A stretch of DNA of 64,000 bases from Vulcanisaeta moutnovskia 768-28 (GCF_000190315.1 NC_015151.1:1302001-1366000); one strand, 5' to 3'. Shown: positions 1 to 9,413, numbered from the stretch's first letter. Made by a program: numbers and translations. The notes: a model not told the origin generated them from the sequence alone.

Positions 1-1005
1 TTGTTGAGGACTGAGAGGATGTTCAGGGCGCCAGGCAGGCTCGATCTATTTAGGAAGGTAATACTCTCGGATAATCCAGGTGAAAGGAGGGAATTGCTTG
101 ATCAATTGGCCGAGATGATGAAGAAGGACTTCCTGGAAATATTCGAGATAATGGAGGGTTACCCAATAACAGTTAGGTTGTTCGACCCACCACTCCATGA
201 GTTCCTACCAAACTTCGAGGAATTAGTCACTGAGGTGACTAGGGCTAGAACCCTGGGCAAGCCGGATCCTGAGAAGGAGAGGTTACTCGCCAGGGTTAAG
301 GCGCTGATGGAGGCTAACCCAATGATGGGACATAGGGGCGTTAGGGTTGGTATTACGTACCCAGAGATCTACGCAGCGCAGGTTAAGGCAATACTATCCG
401 CAGCCCTAGAGCTAAAGAGGAGGGGTAAGCATCTTGAGATTCAGATAATGATACCACAGGTTGCCGAGGTTAGGGAACTTGAGATAATAATAAACAATGT
501 TGTCAAGCCCACGGCTGAGGAGGTATTCAAGGCCTATGGCGATAGTATTGAATTTAAGATTGGCACAATGATGGAGACCGTCAGATCATGCCTAACCGCC
601 GACAAGATTGCAAAGGTTGTTGATTTCATGAGCTTTGGAACAAATGACCTAACACAGGCAGTCTTCAGCTTCAGCAGGGATGATGTTGAGAATAAGTTCA
701 TGAGCAAGTACCTGGAGCTTGGTGTACTGCCCTACGACCCATTCGTAACAATTGATGAGGAGGGCGTCGCTAAACTCATGAAGGTAGCCATAGATGCTGC
801 CAGGTCCGTAAAGCCAGACATAGAGATTGGAATATGCGGTGAGCATGGTGGTGATCCAGACTCAATAAAGATACTGGCTAAGGTGGTTGGTAGGGGACTT
901 AACTACTTCAGTGCGTCGCCGTATAGGGTTCCAGTGGCTAGGCTCGTGGCAGCTCAGGAATCATTGAAGATACTAGGAAGAGCACCAAAGATACATATAT
1001 ACTGA
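1..1005 (+). CDS. ppdK: Pyruvate, phosphate dikinase, C-terminal part (cut by window start)
   Basis: The frame is open from the first base, so this is the 3' end of a larger gene; the enzyme is usually about 880-900 residues and 334 are seen. Seen: an LRTERMF motif at the start, the PEP-binding TIM barrel, EIQIMIPQV, SFGTNDLTQ, and near residues 277-284 GICGEHGG, whose Cys279 matches the catalytic cysteine of the PEP-utilising domain. Known: PPDK interconverts pyruvate, ATP and phosphate with PEP, AMP and pyrophosphate in the cytosol. In Thermoproteales it supplies PEP for gluconeogenesis or carbon fixation. The nucleotide-binding and phospho-histidine domains lie upstream of the window. PEP synthase is the alternative, but SFGTNDLTQ with GICGEHGGDP favours PPDK. 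Confidence 0.93.
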   Translation: MLRTERMFRAPGRLDLFRKVILSDNPGERRELLDQLAEMMKKDFLEIFEIMEGYPITVRLFDPPLHEFLPNFEELVTEVTRARTLGKPDPEKERLLARVKALMEANPMMGHRGVRVGITYPEIYAAQVKAILSAALELKRRGKHLEIQIMIPQVAEVRELEIIINNVVKPTAEEVFKAYGDSIEFKIGTMMETVRSCLTADKIAKVVDFMSFGTNDLTQAVFSFSRDDVENKFMSKYLELGVLPYDPFVTIDEEGVAKLMKVAIDAARSVKPDIEIGICGEHGGDPDSIKILAKVVGRGLNYFSASPYRVPVARLVAAQESLKILGRAPKIHIY

Positions 1006-1154
1006 TCGAACATAAAATTGCAAGGCTCCATTTCAAAATTCTCCTTATACGTTTATAATTAAACAAAATACTAGCAAGTATTGCTATGGATGTCTATTTA
1101 TTATCATTATTTGTCATTAAATTCAGTTTTATGTCAAATTTATGAATAAATAAG

Positions 1155-1162
1155 TTTAAAAA
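1155..1162 (+). promoter_or_regulatory. TATA-like box for the TSUP permease gene
   Basis: The sequence TTTAAAAA has its centre about 28 nt upstream of the ATG at 1187, in an AT-rich 180 bp intergenic region. The spacing predicts transcription starting at or next to the start codon, a leaderless mRNA. Nothing else is recognised between 1006 and 1186. Confidence 0.55.
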
Positions 1163-1186
1163 GAGACTTACTTTACAGAGAAGTGT

Positions 1187-2026
1187 ATGACCTTGGTAAT
1201 AACGTTTATGCAGTATGTGCTTTCAATAGTATCGGGGATATTGGTAGGATTCTCACTTGGTCTTATTGGAGGCGGTGGTAGTATATTGGCTGTCCCATTG
1301 TTCCTTTACTTCGTTGGTCTTGACACAATACCTGATGCCGCCCACATAGCCATTGGTACGACCGCGCTTGCCGTCGGCCTTAATGCCTACATAAACTCCT
1401 ACATGCATCTTAAGAAGAAGAACGTGGCACCAAGGGTAGGTGGGATATTCGCCGGCGTAGGCCTTGTTGGCTCATTGATAGGGGCTTATTTGGGCCACAT
1501 AACACCAGGCACTGACTTACTAACCTACTTCGCAATAGCAATGATTGTACTAGGCATATACATGGCGATTAGGAGGGAGTCAACACAGGCTGGTACTGCT
1601 GATGAGGTTAATCACGTAATGAATGCCCTCAAGAAGTGCCCGAGGTTAACAACATTAACAATACTCAAGGTTGCAACCTTCGGCTTCATAGTTGGCCTTG
1701 TCAGTGGTTACTTTGGTATTGGTGGTGGCTTCCTAATAGTACCAAGCCTAATGTTCTCAGCTGGGCTCTGTATAACAAGGGCTATTGGAACCAGCTTGTT
1801 AAGTGTTGGTACGTTCGGTGTAGCCAGTGGTGCCGAGTACTGGTACTATGGCGATGTACTAATACTCATAGCCTTACTATATGTCGCTGGGGGAGCCGCG
1901 GGTGGCTATGCAGGCACTAGCCTAGCTGTTAAGGCCCCTAAGAGGGCACTTAGGATTGCCTATGGAGCAATAATAGTACTAGTCGGCATATACATGCTAA
2001 TGAGGGTTTATCACGTAATACCATGA
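1187..2026 (+). CDS. TSUP (TauE/SafE, UPF0721) family membrane permease
   Basis: This 279-residue polytopic membrane protein has the two-half layout of TSUP permeases. Each half carries a Gly-rich motif: GLIGGGGSILAVP near residues 25-37 and GYFGIGGGFLIVP near 174-186. About eight hydrophobic helices are separated by a basic loop (LKKKN) and a charged centre (RRESTQAGTADEV). Known: the family exports or takes up small sulfur-containing or carboxylate anions such as sulfite, sulfoacetate or taurine. The substrate cannot be read from the sequence. A TATA-like box lies about 28 nt upstream of the ATG, so the gene is probably monocistronic and leaderless. A link to sulfur respiration is plausible but only inferred. 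Confidence 0.85.
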   Translation: MTLVITFMQYVLSIVSGILVGFSLGLIGGGGSILAVPLFLYFVGLDTIPDAAHIAIGTTALAVGLNAYINSYMHLKKKNVAPRVGGIFAGVGLVGSLIGAYLGHITPGTDLLTYFAIAMIVLGIYMAIRRESTQAGTADEVNHVMNALKKCPRLTTLTILKVATFGFIVGLVSGYFGIGGGFLIVPSLMFSAGLCITRAIGTSLLSVGTFGVASGAEYWYYGDVLILIALLYVAGGAAGGYAGTSLAVKAPKRALRIAYGAIIVLVGIYMLMRVYHVIP

Positions 2027-2104
2027 GGTTTAATTAATAATTACCTTATTAACATCTGTAAGGAGAAATAAAAGATATAATTACTCTAGTGCCTCATATT
2101 AGTA

Positions 2105-2398
2105 ATGAGGATAATTAATTATAATAAACTCATGAATTTCGTTAGTAGTAATCCGCTGTATGAGGTTAGGGAAACCACAGACACCGTTGAGTTATTATTC
2201 CATGCACCAAGTGAAGAGGAGGCTGCTGGTACTGAGGTGGTAAGTGATGAACCCAGGCCAGTAATAAGGGTAGTATTTACTAAGAGGGGTGATGAGTTGG
2301 TACCCAGGGAAGCTTGGATAGAGAGAGGCAGTGCAAGGCAAAGAATGGGTGTTGATGAGCTTGATACATGGCTTGAGTTCGTTGATATTTACTCATAG
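2105..2398 (+). CDS. Small acidic hypothetical protein
   Basis: A 97-residue protein that I do not recognise. It is acidic and soluble-looking, without membrane segment or cysteine, with predicted alternating strands (VELLFHA, VIRVVFTKRG, ELVPREAWIE) and a C-terminal helix. The layout suggests a small alpha/beta fold. The ATG at 2105 lies 28 nt after the centre of an AAAGATATAA box at 2071-2080, supporting an expressed leaderless gene. It stands alone between the permease and a small membrane protein, so context gives no function. Confidence 0.7.
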   Translation: MRIINYNKLMNFVSSNPLYEVRETTDTVELLFHAPSEEEAAGTEVVSDEPRPVIRVVFTKRGDELVPREAWIERGSARQRMGVDELDTWLEFVDIYS

Positions 2399-2447
2399 TA
2401 TGTACTTATCAAATTAAGTTTTTAAGTGAAAGCGTATTCTTAGGAAT

Positions 2448-2969
2448 GTGAATTTAGTAAGAATTGGCATTGCATTAACCGTGATTGGAGCGGTAATACT
2501 ACTGGTGACCAATGCATTCCTGCCTAGGGTGTATAATATCATGCTGAGTACATTGAGTAATATGACAATAAGTCTCGATGTTTACTCAAGGTACTTAGTA
2601 CCTGTTTATGTAAATAATCCTGCGTATATCGTGGTCATGCTTAATAATTCATACCCACTATCCGTGTATATATTTGATTCCTTTGGGCACGTATTAACAC
2701 CATTGAGTTATAGCCATGAACATGGACTTTACCTAATAACATTCCCACTACTTAAGCATGGTAATTACTCACTGGTGTTGTTTAATAATAATCCGGAACC
2801 GCTTAATGTATCGCTCTCAGTAACGGCAGTATCACAATACATAGTAGGTAATGCCCTGCTCATAAACCTAGTTATGGATCTTGGAGTAGTGATATTCATA
2901 CTTGGGGTATTATTAATAGTAATGAGGACATTGTATACTGTTAAATACAGGTTCCTTAATACGAGATAA
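2448..2969 (+). CDS. Two-helix membrane protein with a beta-rich external domain
   Basis: 173 residues starting with GTG. One hydrophobic helix lies near residues 6-25 and another near 138-162, flanking about 110 residues rich in Asn, Tyr, Ser and hydrophobic strand patterns with many NXS/T sites (NNS, NYS, NVS). This fits an extracytoplasmic domain anchored at both ends. An AAGTTTTTA box at 2416-2424 sits 28 nt before the GTG; the ATG at 2446 is out of frame. The architecture matches the protein at 22752-23225 (N-terminal helix, beta-rich domain, C-terminal helix). I cannot assign a function; a surface or envelope role is a guess. Confidence 0.7.
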   Translation: MNLVRIGIALTVIGAVILLVTNAFLPRVYNIMLSTLSNMTISLDVYSRYLVPVYVNNPAYIVVMLNNSYPLSVYIFDSFGHVLTPLSYSHEHGLYLITFPLLKHGNYSLVLFNNNPEPLNVSLSVTAVSQYIVGNALLINLVMDLGVVIFILGVLLIVMRTLYTVKYRFLNTR

Positions 2970-3014
2970 AAGCTTAAAAGATAGTGATTCATCACGTGGT
3001 TAGTGTGAATACTG

Positions 3015-4280
3015 ATGAGCGTGGCATACCTGGTATTGGATACGCTTGGTGTTGTGGCTCTGAATGAGGACGGTGATGTAATAGCTAAGGTTATCTATGA
3101 GGGTAGTACAGACGAGATAGCCGATAAGGTGAATAGACTTGAGACTGGTGAACCAATTGATGAGGTCATCAAGGTAATAAATGAACTTAGAAATAAGGGA
3201 ATCACAAAGATTATTGTTGAGAATAGGGAACTAGCCAGGAACTTGGCTAATAGAATCACAGATATTGAGATTAGATCTGAATTACCAAGTAAGGCTGGAA
3301 CACTGTATAGGAACAACATCGGTAAATACGTTAAGGAGGTCTTTGGCCTGAGTGAGGATGAGTATCTGGCCAGGGTTCATGAAATAACGACGGTGCAGAC
3401 AAGGCATAAGTTAAGGCAGGTTGCTGAAAAGAGAGACTTGTTCATTGCCCAGGCTATAAGTTCGGTTGATGATCTTGACAAGATACTCAACCTAATAAGT
3501 TCAAGGGTTAGGGAGTGGTATGGACTTCACTTCCCAGAACTTGAGGATTTGGTTAAGGACCATAATGAATACATGACATTAGTAACGGAGTTAGGGCACA
3601 GGAGCAACTTCGCTATTGACAATCTCGTGAAGCTAGGGCTCACGCAGGACAGGGCTAAGAGAATCGCCGAGGCCGCAAGTAAGAGTGTTGGTGCTGAAAT
3701 GGCTGATTGGGACTTAGAACCCGTAAGAACCTATGCAAAAATATACGTACAACTATCAGACCTCAGGAGTAAATTGTCGCAGTATATTGATGAGGCTATG
3801 GTAGAGGTAGCACCGAACATTAGGGAGTTGGTAGGTCCATTATTGGGTGCAAGGCTTATAATGCTTGCGGGAGGCTTGATGAGGCTTGCGTTGCTACCGG
3901 CATCAACAATACAGGTACTTGGCGCCGAAAAGGCGTTATTTAGGGCATTAAGGACTGGCGGTAGACCCCCAAAGCATGGGATACTATTCCAATTCCCAGA
4001 AATATTTAGGGCTCCAAGGTGGCAACGTGGTAAGATAGCCAGGGCATTGGCTGCGAAGCTGGCAATAGCCGCTAAGGCCGACGCCTTCACTGGAAACTTC
4101 ATTGCCCCAAGGCTTAAGGAGGATCTCATGAAGAGGGTGCAGGAGGTTAAAACACTGTATGCGAAGCCGCCATTAAGGAAGCCTGAAGCTAAAGCCGCTA
4201 GGAAGGCTCCAGAGAAAAGAGGACCTGCGAAGAAGGCTGAGGAGAAGAGGGCTCATGAGAAGAGGGGCGGCCGTAGATAA
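3015..4280 (+). CDS. nop5: Nop5, C/D-box sRNP core protein (Nop56/58 homologue)
   Basis: Nop5 bridges fibrillarin and L7Ae on C/D-box guide RNAs that direct 2'-O-methylation of rRNA and tRNA. Seen in 421 residues: an N-terminal fibrillarin-binding domain (about 1-120), a long coiled-coil region (about 130-265), and the NOP domain with GAEKALFRALRTGG and PPKHGILFQF near 305-330. The extreme C-terminus is a Lys/Arg/Ala-rich tail (RKAPEKRGPAKKAEEKR), usual in archaeal Nop5. The fibrillarin gene follows 42 nt downstream, the conserved archaeal arrangement. A GCTTAAAAG box at 2972-2980 would leave a leader of about 13 nt before the ATG. Assignment is secure. Confidence 0.96.
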   Translation: MSVAYLVLDTLGVVALNEDGDVIAKVIYEGSTDEIADKVNRLETGEPIDEVIKVINELRNKGITKIIVENRELARNLANRITDIEIRSELPSKAGTLYRNNIGKYVKEVFGLSEDEYLARVHEITTVQTRHKLRQVAEKRDLFIAQAISSVDDLDKILNLISSRVREWYGLHFPELEDLVKDHNEYMTLVTELGHRSNFAIDNLVKLGLTQDRAKRIAEAASKSVGAEMADWDLEPVRTYAKIYVQLSDLRSKLSQYIDEAMVEVAPNIRELVGPLLGARLIMLAGGLMRLALLPASTIQVLGAEKALFRALRTGGRPPKHGILFQFPEIFRAPRWQRGKIARALAAKLAIAAKADAFTGNFIAPRLKEDLMKRVQEVKTLYAKPPLRKPEAKAARKAPEKRGPAKKAEEKRAHEKRGGRR

Positions 4281-4322
4281 TCAGTATTAAGATTTATAAT
4301 CCCTTAAAAATACGCATTCCCA

Positions 4323-5039
4323 ATGTCCTCATTAATACAGGTTGTTGGTGTTAAGGAGCATGAGAAATTCAGGGGTGTTTACTGGGTGTCCTTTGAGGAT
4401 GGCACAGAGAGATTGGCGACCATCAACTTAACACCGGGTAAGAGGGTTTATGGCGAGCAATTAATTCAGTGGGAGGGTAAGGAGTATAGGATTTGGAATC
4501 CGTACAGGTCGAAACTTGCCGCTGCAATCATGAATGGCCTTAAGGTAATGCCCATAATCGAGGGATCACGAATACTATATCTTGGTGCTGCCAGTGGTAC
4601 TACCGTGAGTCATGTGAGTGATATAGTTGGTAATAACGGCGTTATCTACTCGGTTGAGTTCTCACCTAGGGTTTTCAGGGAGTTCGTGGAGAAGCTCGTG
4701 GATCAGGGTAGGAAGAATGTAATACCAATACTCGCAGATGCCAGATATCCAGAGCAGTATGTACATATTGTCAAGACTGTTGATATCGCCTACATAGACA
4801 TTGCACAGCCGTTCCAGGCAAAGATACTTGCCGATAATGCTGACGTTTACGTGAAGAGCCACGGCTACGTAATGCTGGTTATAAAGGCCATGAGTATTGA
4901 CGTTACCAAGGAACCAAGTGAGACATTTAAGAGGGAAATTGATGTGCTTAAGGACAGGGGCTATGAAATACTTGATATGGTTCACCTGGAGCCTTACGAC
5001 ACGGCACATGCCATGGTCATTGGTAGAAAGACCTCGTAA
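4323..5039 (+). CDS. flpA: Fibrillarin-like rRNA/tRNA 2'-O-methyltransferase
   Basis: Catalytic subunit of the C/D sRNP, transferring methyl from SAM to the ribose 2'-OH at sites chosen by guide RNA. The 238 residues match the normal archaeal length. Seen: the N-terminal beta domain with VYGEQL, a SAM-binding loop at [17 protein letters not shown] (about 80-96), [11 protein letters not shown] after strand 2, and [12 protein letters not shown] near 152-163 carrying the catalytic Asp region. An ATTTATAAT box at 4292-4300 lies 27 nt before the ATG. The gene can therefore have its own leaderless transcript in addition to read-through from nop5. Confidence 0.96.
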   Translation: MSSLIQVVGVKEHEKFRGVYWVSFEDGTERLATINLTPGKRVYGEQLIQWEGKEYRIWNPYRSKLAAAIMNGLKVMPIIEGSRILYLGAASGTTVSHVSDIVGNNGVIYSVEFSPRVFREFVEKLVDQGRKNVIPILADARYPEQYVHIVKTVDIAYIDIAQPFQAKILADNADVYVKSHGYVMLVIKAMSIDVTKEPSETFKREIDVLKDRGYEILDMVHLEPYDTAHAMVIGRKTS

Positions 5040-5095
5040 TAATTAGTTACGCAAAAGTTTTAAATAAAATAATATGCATGAATTAATAATAGGTA

Positions 5096-5944
5096 ATGAG
5101 TAATGAACTCATAACGCATGTATTGAGCTTCGCAGCAAGTAGGAAAGCTAGGGTACTCTTTGTTGGTGATTCGTCATTATCCTACGACGCGATAATTAGA
5201 ATACCTAATTACAGTGATAATGAGGAGGGAAAATTCATCATTAAGGTAAAGGGGGATGCGGAGAAGGTAAGTAGGGATGCAATAATAGACTTGATAGTGT
5301 TATCAAAGGTCTCGAATTCAACACCAATAATAGTCGGTATTAAGTATGGTGATGAGGAGATGATTGATGGCGTAGCCTATAAAGTACATGGTGTTTACGC
5401 GGTGGGCGTTAGGACGTTCAAGAGAATTTTAGATAACGATAGTATTAAGTTCGTGAAGGATAAAGGCATCATAAAGGCTAGTGTGAAAGGTCAATTACTT
5501 AGGAAGCTGAGGGAGAATAGGGGCATGAGCCTTGGTGACCTTGCAAAGATGCTTGGTGTTACCAGGAGAACAATATATGAGTATGAGAGAGGATCAATAG
5601 AAGCCTCAGAAAGAACCGCCAGAATGCTTGTTAATCTATTTGACGAGGACTTACTCAATAACGTTGATTTAAGGCCTAGTGACAATGATGTGCTTAATGA
5701 TGTGAAGACTAGGGAGGAGATGGTTGATGACAATATTAGGGAATTACTGCCATCATTTAAATTATACTCATTACTGAAGGCGCACACAAAAGTCGCAGCG
5801 CACTCAACAGATGAGTCATACCTTGTTGAGGATAAGAGAAGGCTGAGTAATGAGGTTGTTAATGTGGCTAAGGTACTCGGTGTTGGTTTGGCGTTGATAG
5901 AGTCCGATAAACGCGATGTTGAATTCCTGGAATCTAGGAACTAA
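5096..5944 (+). CDS. Archaeal HTH transcriptional regulator (COG1395-like)
   Basis: 282 residues. The N-terminal half (about 1-130) is an alpha/beta domain resembling the nuclease-like domain of this archaeal regulator family. An XRE-type helix-turn-helix follows near residues 135-190 (LRENRGMSLGDLAKMLGVT, then RRTIYEYERG). The C-terminal 80 residues are charged and variable. A GTTTTAAATAAAA box at 5057-5068 precedes the ATG. The gene lies between flpA and trm1 on the same strand, 13 nt before trm1, so co-transcription with RNA-modification genes is likely. Its target is unknown. Family recognition comes from the layout and motif, not from a search. Confidence 0.8.
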   Translation: MSNELITHVLSFAASRKARVLFVGDSSLSYDAIIRIPNYSDNEEGKFIIKVKGDAEKVSRDAIIDLIVLSKVSNSTPIIVGIKYGDEEMIDGVAYKVHGVYAVGVRTFKRILDNDSIKFVKDKGIIKASVKGQLLRKLRENRGMSLGDLAKMLGVTRRTIYEYERGSIEASERTARMLVNLFDEDLLNNVDLRPSDNDVLNDVKTREEMVDDNIRELLPSFKLYSLLKAHTKVAAHSTDESYLVEDKRRLSNEVVNVAKVLGVGLALIESDKRDVEFLESRN

Positions 5945-5957
5945 TTAGGCGAGGGAT

Positions 5958-7118
5958 ATGAGTGACTATCCAAAGGTGGAGATTAGGGAGGGGTTAGTAT
6001 CGATAATTGTACCTGACCTATCTAAGTACATTGTTGGTAATAGACCTGAACCTGCTCACGCGCCAGTATTTTATAACCCCAGGATGGAAGTCAACAGATC
6101 ACTTTCCATTGCGATAATTAACGGCTACGTTAATTACACCGGTAAATCCAATATCATTATTTGTGAACCATTATCCGGCACTGGGGTTAGGGCCATTAGG
6201 TATGCCAGAGAGATTAATGGAGTATCTAAGGTTATATCCAATGATATTTCCGAGAGGGCCTATGAATTAATAAGAATGAACATAGACAGGAATGGACTAA
6301 GCGATATAATCAATGTACATAAGGATGATGCCAATAACCTATTACTACGAATTGCCCGTGAAGGTGGTTGTGACGTAATCGATATAGATCCCTTCGGATC
6401 ACCACAACCATTCATAGAAAATAGCCTCAGGGCTATTAGGGATCAAGGTCTCCTGTGTGTGACTGCGACTGACGTGGGTGTTTTATCGGGTAAGTACCCG
6501 ATTAAGTGCGTTAGGCGTTATGGGGCATTACCACAGAAATTCCCCTATAGGTTTGAGGTGGGTATTAGGATACTAATCTCGACAGTGGCGCGATACGCAT
6601 TATCAATGGATTATGGGATACGCCCATTAATGTCATTTCTAGATGGGCATTACTACAGGGTGTGTATGTTAGTCTTTAAGGATAGAGCCTATGCCTTGGA
6701 AACACTTAGGAACATTGGCTATTCCTATTACAGACCAAGCACCCTTCAGAGGGGGTTTATCTCAGGATACCCAATACCAGGCGTAAATAGGTATAGATTA
6801 TCTGGCCCATTGTGGATTGGTAATTTATGGGACGCCGAGTTTCTAATGAATTACTTTATGAAAGGCACTAGGGATTACTTCAGCAGTAGGGCTAGGGAAG
6901 TTGCTGGTTTAATAGGGGAGGAGGCATTGGGACCTAACATACCCTATGCGCTCACGACTGAGGTCGGTAGGGACTTGGGACGTGAATTACCCATTAACGA
7001 TGTTATAAGTATCATAAGGGGACTCGGCTATCAGGCCGTGAGATCCCACTTCCATGTTAAGGGATTTAGGACAAACGCCGACTTACTTAGGATTAAGGAG
7101 ATTATTATGGGAAAATAG
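5958..7118 (+). CDS. trm1: tRNA (guanine26-N2)-dimethyltransferase Trm1
   Basis: 386 residues, normal for archaeal Trm1, which uses two SAM to make N2,N2-dimethylguanosine at position 26 of tRNA. Seen: a substrate-side N-terminus with HAPVFYNPRMEVNRSLS, a SAM-binding loop EPLSGTGVRAIRYA (about 71-84), SNDISERA, and the diagnostic catalytic motif DIDPFGSPQPFI near 137-148. The C-terminal domain includes GPLWIGNLWD and ends in SHFHVKGFRTNA. It follows the HTH gene by 13 nt and precedes a kinase-like gene by 30 nt, consistent with one transcription unit. Assignment is secure. Confidence 0.95.
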   Translation: MSDYPKVEIREGLVSIIVPDLSKYIVGNRPEPAHAPVFYNPRMEVNRSLSIAIINGYVNYTGKSNIIICEPLSGTGVRAIRYAREINGVSKVISNDISERAYELIRMNIDRNGLSDIINVHKDDANNLLLRIAREGGCDVIDIDPFGSPQPFIENSLRAIRDQGLLCVTATDVGVLSGKYPIKCVRRYGALPQKFPYRFEVGIRILISTVARYALSMDYGIRPLMSFLDGHYYRVCMLVFKDRAYALETLRNIGYSYYRPSTLQRGFISGYPIPGVNRYRLSGPLWIGNLWDAEFLMNYFMKGTRDYFSSRAREVAGLIGEEALGPNIPYALTTEVGRDLGRELPINDVISIIRGLGYQAVRSHFHVKGFRTNADLLRIKEIIMGK

Positions 7119-7148
7119 GTAAATAAAGCCTTATACCCTTGAATCCAC

Positions 7149-7685
7149 GTGATAGTAATAGTAATAACGGGCCTACCTGGTTCAGGAAAGACAATAGCGT
7201 CGGACGTGGCGAGGGAGCTGGGACTTCCTGTGGTGATCATGGGCGACATAATCAGGGAGGAGGCAATGCGAAGTGGTATTCCTTCATCAATGGCGTCAGT
7301 AACACTTAGGTTGAGAGGTGGCACTAGGTATATTGCACATAAGACTTTGGAGAAGGCGCCTAGGTCATTAAGCATCGTTGTTATTGATGGAGCCAGGAGC
7401 ATTAGGGAAATTGAGACGATCGAGGAGACACTATCGACAAAGGTAATATTAATTTACGTTGTTGCGCCGTGGAGGTTAAGGTTCGAGAGACTACTAAAGA
7501 GGGGTAGGCCTGATGACCCGAGAACAATTGAGGATTTCTTGATGAGAGATCTTAGGGAATTGAAGTATGGACTTGGTGATTTAATAGCCAGGGCTGATTA
7601 CATACTCGTTAATGATTCATCCGTTGAGGAATTCAAGGAAAAGACCCGAAGAATACTTACATCAATAATGCAGGTTAGTAGATAA
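7149..7685 (+). CDS. UPF0200-type P-loop nucleotide kinase-like protein
   Basis: 178 residues with a P-loop at the N-terminus (ITGLPGSGKT, about 6-15), then MGDIIREEA and a LID-like Arg-rich segment (RFERLLKRGRPDD, about 117-129), the pattern of the archaeal UPF0200 family related to adenylate and dephospho-CoA kinases. The true substrate is not settled for this family as far as I know. The start is GTG at 7149, 30 nt after trm1. A DFLMRDLRELKYGLGDLI helix replaces a canonical NMP-binding domain. I call the family with good confidence and leave function open. Confidence 0.8.
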   Translation: MIVIVITGLPGSGKTIASDVARELGLPVVIMGDIIREEAMRSGIPSSMASVTLRLRGGTRYIAHKTLEKAPRSLSIVVIDGARSIREIETIEETLSTKVILIYVVAPWRLRFERLLKRGRPDDPRTIEDFLMRDLRELKYGLGDLIARADYILVNDSSVEEFKEKTRRILTSIMQVSR

Positions 7686-7715
7686 TCATTTCCTAAAGCC
7701 ATATTAATAATGAAA

Positions 7716-8462
7716 TTATTTAATAGTGCTTTTCTGGCGCTCAGCAATGTTTCTTAAGGCCGTTAGTAATTCATCAATTGAACTATTAACCACTGCCAAC
7801 GGTATACGTTCCCTCCTGGCTATTTCAATGCCTAGGTAATCAGGCCTATCAACACCATGCATCACCACTATGGCAGGTCTTAGATTAGTAAATGCAAGCA
7901 TTGACTTTATGGCTATTAATGGCGATCTACCATACCTAACATTAGTGAATACGGCGGCCCTCTGCGTAGTACTCCCATATAGCTTTAAGTATTCGTGAGA
8001 TGGCACGTCAAGAACCAACTTCAGACTATCAACCACAGTATACCCATGAATATCCGCATAACCCTCAGGCCCAACAGCCATAATAGCGCCTATGGACTTA
8101 ATAAACTCATTAATCTCGATGGGTATGTCGAAATCCCTCATGTCAATTATTGCCTCCCAAAACCTCTCACCACCCAACTGCCTACTAAGAATGTATAGTT
8201 TCTGACCACCCTTCTCCAACTCATAATCCACCAATGCCTTAACAACCCTCTTAATGAACTGGGAACCAGGCGACTTCCTACGCCCAGACTCATAATCACT
8301 GATAACGCTTGGCGAAGTACCAAGCCTAGCGGCTAACTCAGCCTGCGACATTTCAAAGAACTCACGCCATTTCCTAATGCCCTTGCCAGGGTTCTCTGAA
8401 AGCACTATGTCACCTGCTATCCTAATCATAATGTCCGTGATAAAACCCTCATACTCGACCAT
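7716..8462 (-). CDS. Archaeal XRE-family regulator with C-terminal sensor-like domain (COG1709-like)
   Basis: 248 residues. An XRE helix-turn-helix lies near residues 26-65 (FEMSQAELAARLGTSPSVIS, then DYESGRR). The rest is a mixed alpha/beta domain with VYGSTTQRAAVFTNVRYGR-like strands, matching a conserved archaeal regulator family. A CATAAATAC-type box about 29 nt upstream on the minus strand fits a leaderless start at 8462. The gene is divergent from sdhB with a 138 bp shared intergenic region, so control of the succinate dehydrogenase genes is possible but only inferred. It converges with the kinase-like gene. Confidence 0.82.
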   Translation of the reverse strand: MVEYEGFITDIMIRIAGDIVLSENPGKGIRKWREFFEMSQAELAARLGTSPSVISDYESGRRKSPGSQFIKRVVKALVDYELEKGGQKLYILSRQLGGERFWEAIIDMRDFDIPIEINEFIKSIGAIMAVGPEGYADIHGYTVVDSLKLVLDVPSHEYLKLYGSTTQRAAVFTNVRYGRSPLIAIKSMLAFTNLRPAIVVMHGVDRPDYLGIEIARRERIPLAVVNSSIDELLTALRNIAERQKSTIK

Positions 8463-8569
8463 TAAGAAATAGACAAAGGTCTAGTATTTATGCATTTATT
8501 AATTTAAGTCATTACTGGGCATTGCTAAGTCTCCGTAAATATATCGTTTTATTCTTTTCCAGGGAAGAA

Positions 8570-8578
8570 CTTATAAAG
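8570..8578 (+). promoter_or_regulatory. TATA box of the sdhB operon
   Basis: CTTATAAAG is centred 27 nt upstream of the GTG start of sdhB at 8601. It supports GTG as the real start and a leaderless transcript for the sdhBCD operon. Confidence 0.65.
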
Positions 8579-8600
8579 ATATACTTATTCACAACTAAGC

Positions 8601-9413
8601 GTGTCTTCTCAACAAACGAGTAGTGCATTACAGACAACAGTTGCTGTGGAGAAAATAACAATTACGAAACCACCCCTTGGCTCTCCCATTAGGCGTACTT
8701 ATACATTCAGGGTTAAGAGGTACGACCCAGAGAAGAGGAGTTATTACTGGCGTGAGTATAAAGTCGAGTTAACAAACCACGAAACGGTGCTTGATGGATT
8801 ACTAAAGATAAAGTGGAACCAAGATGCAACATTATCATTCAGGTATAGTTGTAGGATGGGTATATGCGGTTCCTGTGGCATGATAATAAATGGCGTACCG
8901 AGACTTGCCTGCGAGACTAAGCCGTACGACCTAGGTACTGAGGTAATTACTGTTGAACCATTAAGTAATTTCGAACCAATAAAGGACTTAGCTGCAGACT
9001 TCTCGAACTTCTTTGAGAAGCATATATCTGTTAAACCCTGGTTAATTAGGAAAGATGAGACTGAGCAATTCGAGAAATTGGATACCTACTACCCACAAAC
9101 AGAGGATCAACTTAGTGATTACTTGGAATTCGCATACTGCATTAAGTGTGGCCTTTGCTACTCGGCTTGTCCAATGGTTTTCCTAAACAAGGATTACCTA
9201 GGGCCACAGGCCCTTGCCCAGGCATATAGGTGGAGTGCTGATAGTAGGGATGAGGGCGCCGTGCTTAGGCTCAAGATCGTTGATAGCGAGAATGGTGTCT
9301 GGTCATGCCACTACAGTGGTACCTGCAGTAAGGTTTGCCCTAAGGATGTTGATCCAGCCCTGGCGATAAACCTTTTGAAGAACTGGTTATTAAGTGGTAA
9401 GCGTAGGAGGTGA
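8601..9413 (+). CDS. sdhB: Succinate dehydrogenase iron-sulfur subunit
   Basis: 270 residues, complete. All three cluster motifs are visible: [2Fe-2S] cysteines 84, 89, 92 and 104 (CRMGICGSCG); [4Fe-4S] cysteines 180, 183, 186 and 190 (CIKCGLCYSACP); and the third-cluster cysteines 236, 242 and 246 (CHYSGTCSKVCP). The subunit passes electrons from the flavoprotein to quinone at the membrane. The operon continues with two small membrane anchors, but no SdhA gene lies next to it. The start is GTG, 27 nt after a TATA box. Fumarate reductase is the reverse-direction alternative; the sequence cannot separate them. Near the C-terminus the gene carries the ribosome-binding site of the next gene. Confidence 0.95.
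   Translation: MSSQQTSSALQTTVAVEKITITKPPLGSPIRRTYTFRVKRYDPEKRSYYWREYKVELTNHETVLDGLLKIKWNQDATLSFRYSCRMGICGSCGMIINGVPRLACETKPYDLGTEVITVEPLSNFEPIKDLAADFSNFFEKHISVKPWLIRKDETEQFEKLDTYYPQTEDQLSDYLEFAYCIKCGLCYSACPMVFLNKDYLGPQALAQAYRWSADSRDEGAVLRLKIVDSENGVWSCHYSGTCSKVCPKDVDPALAINLLKNWLLSGKRRR

Noticed and set aside
3731-4129. 132-codon minus-strand frame opposite nop5
   Set aside because: It mirrors codon bias of a secure conserved gene and has no promoter or family resemblance.
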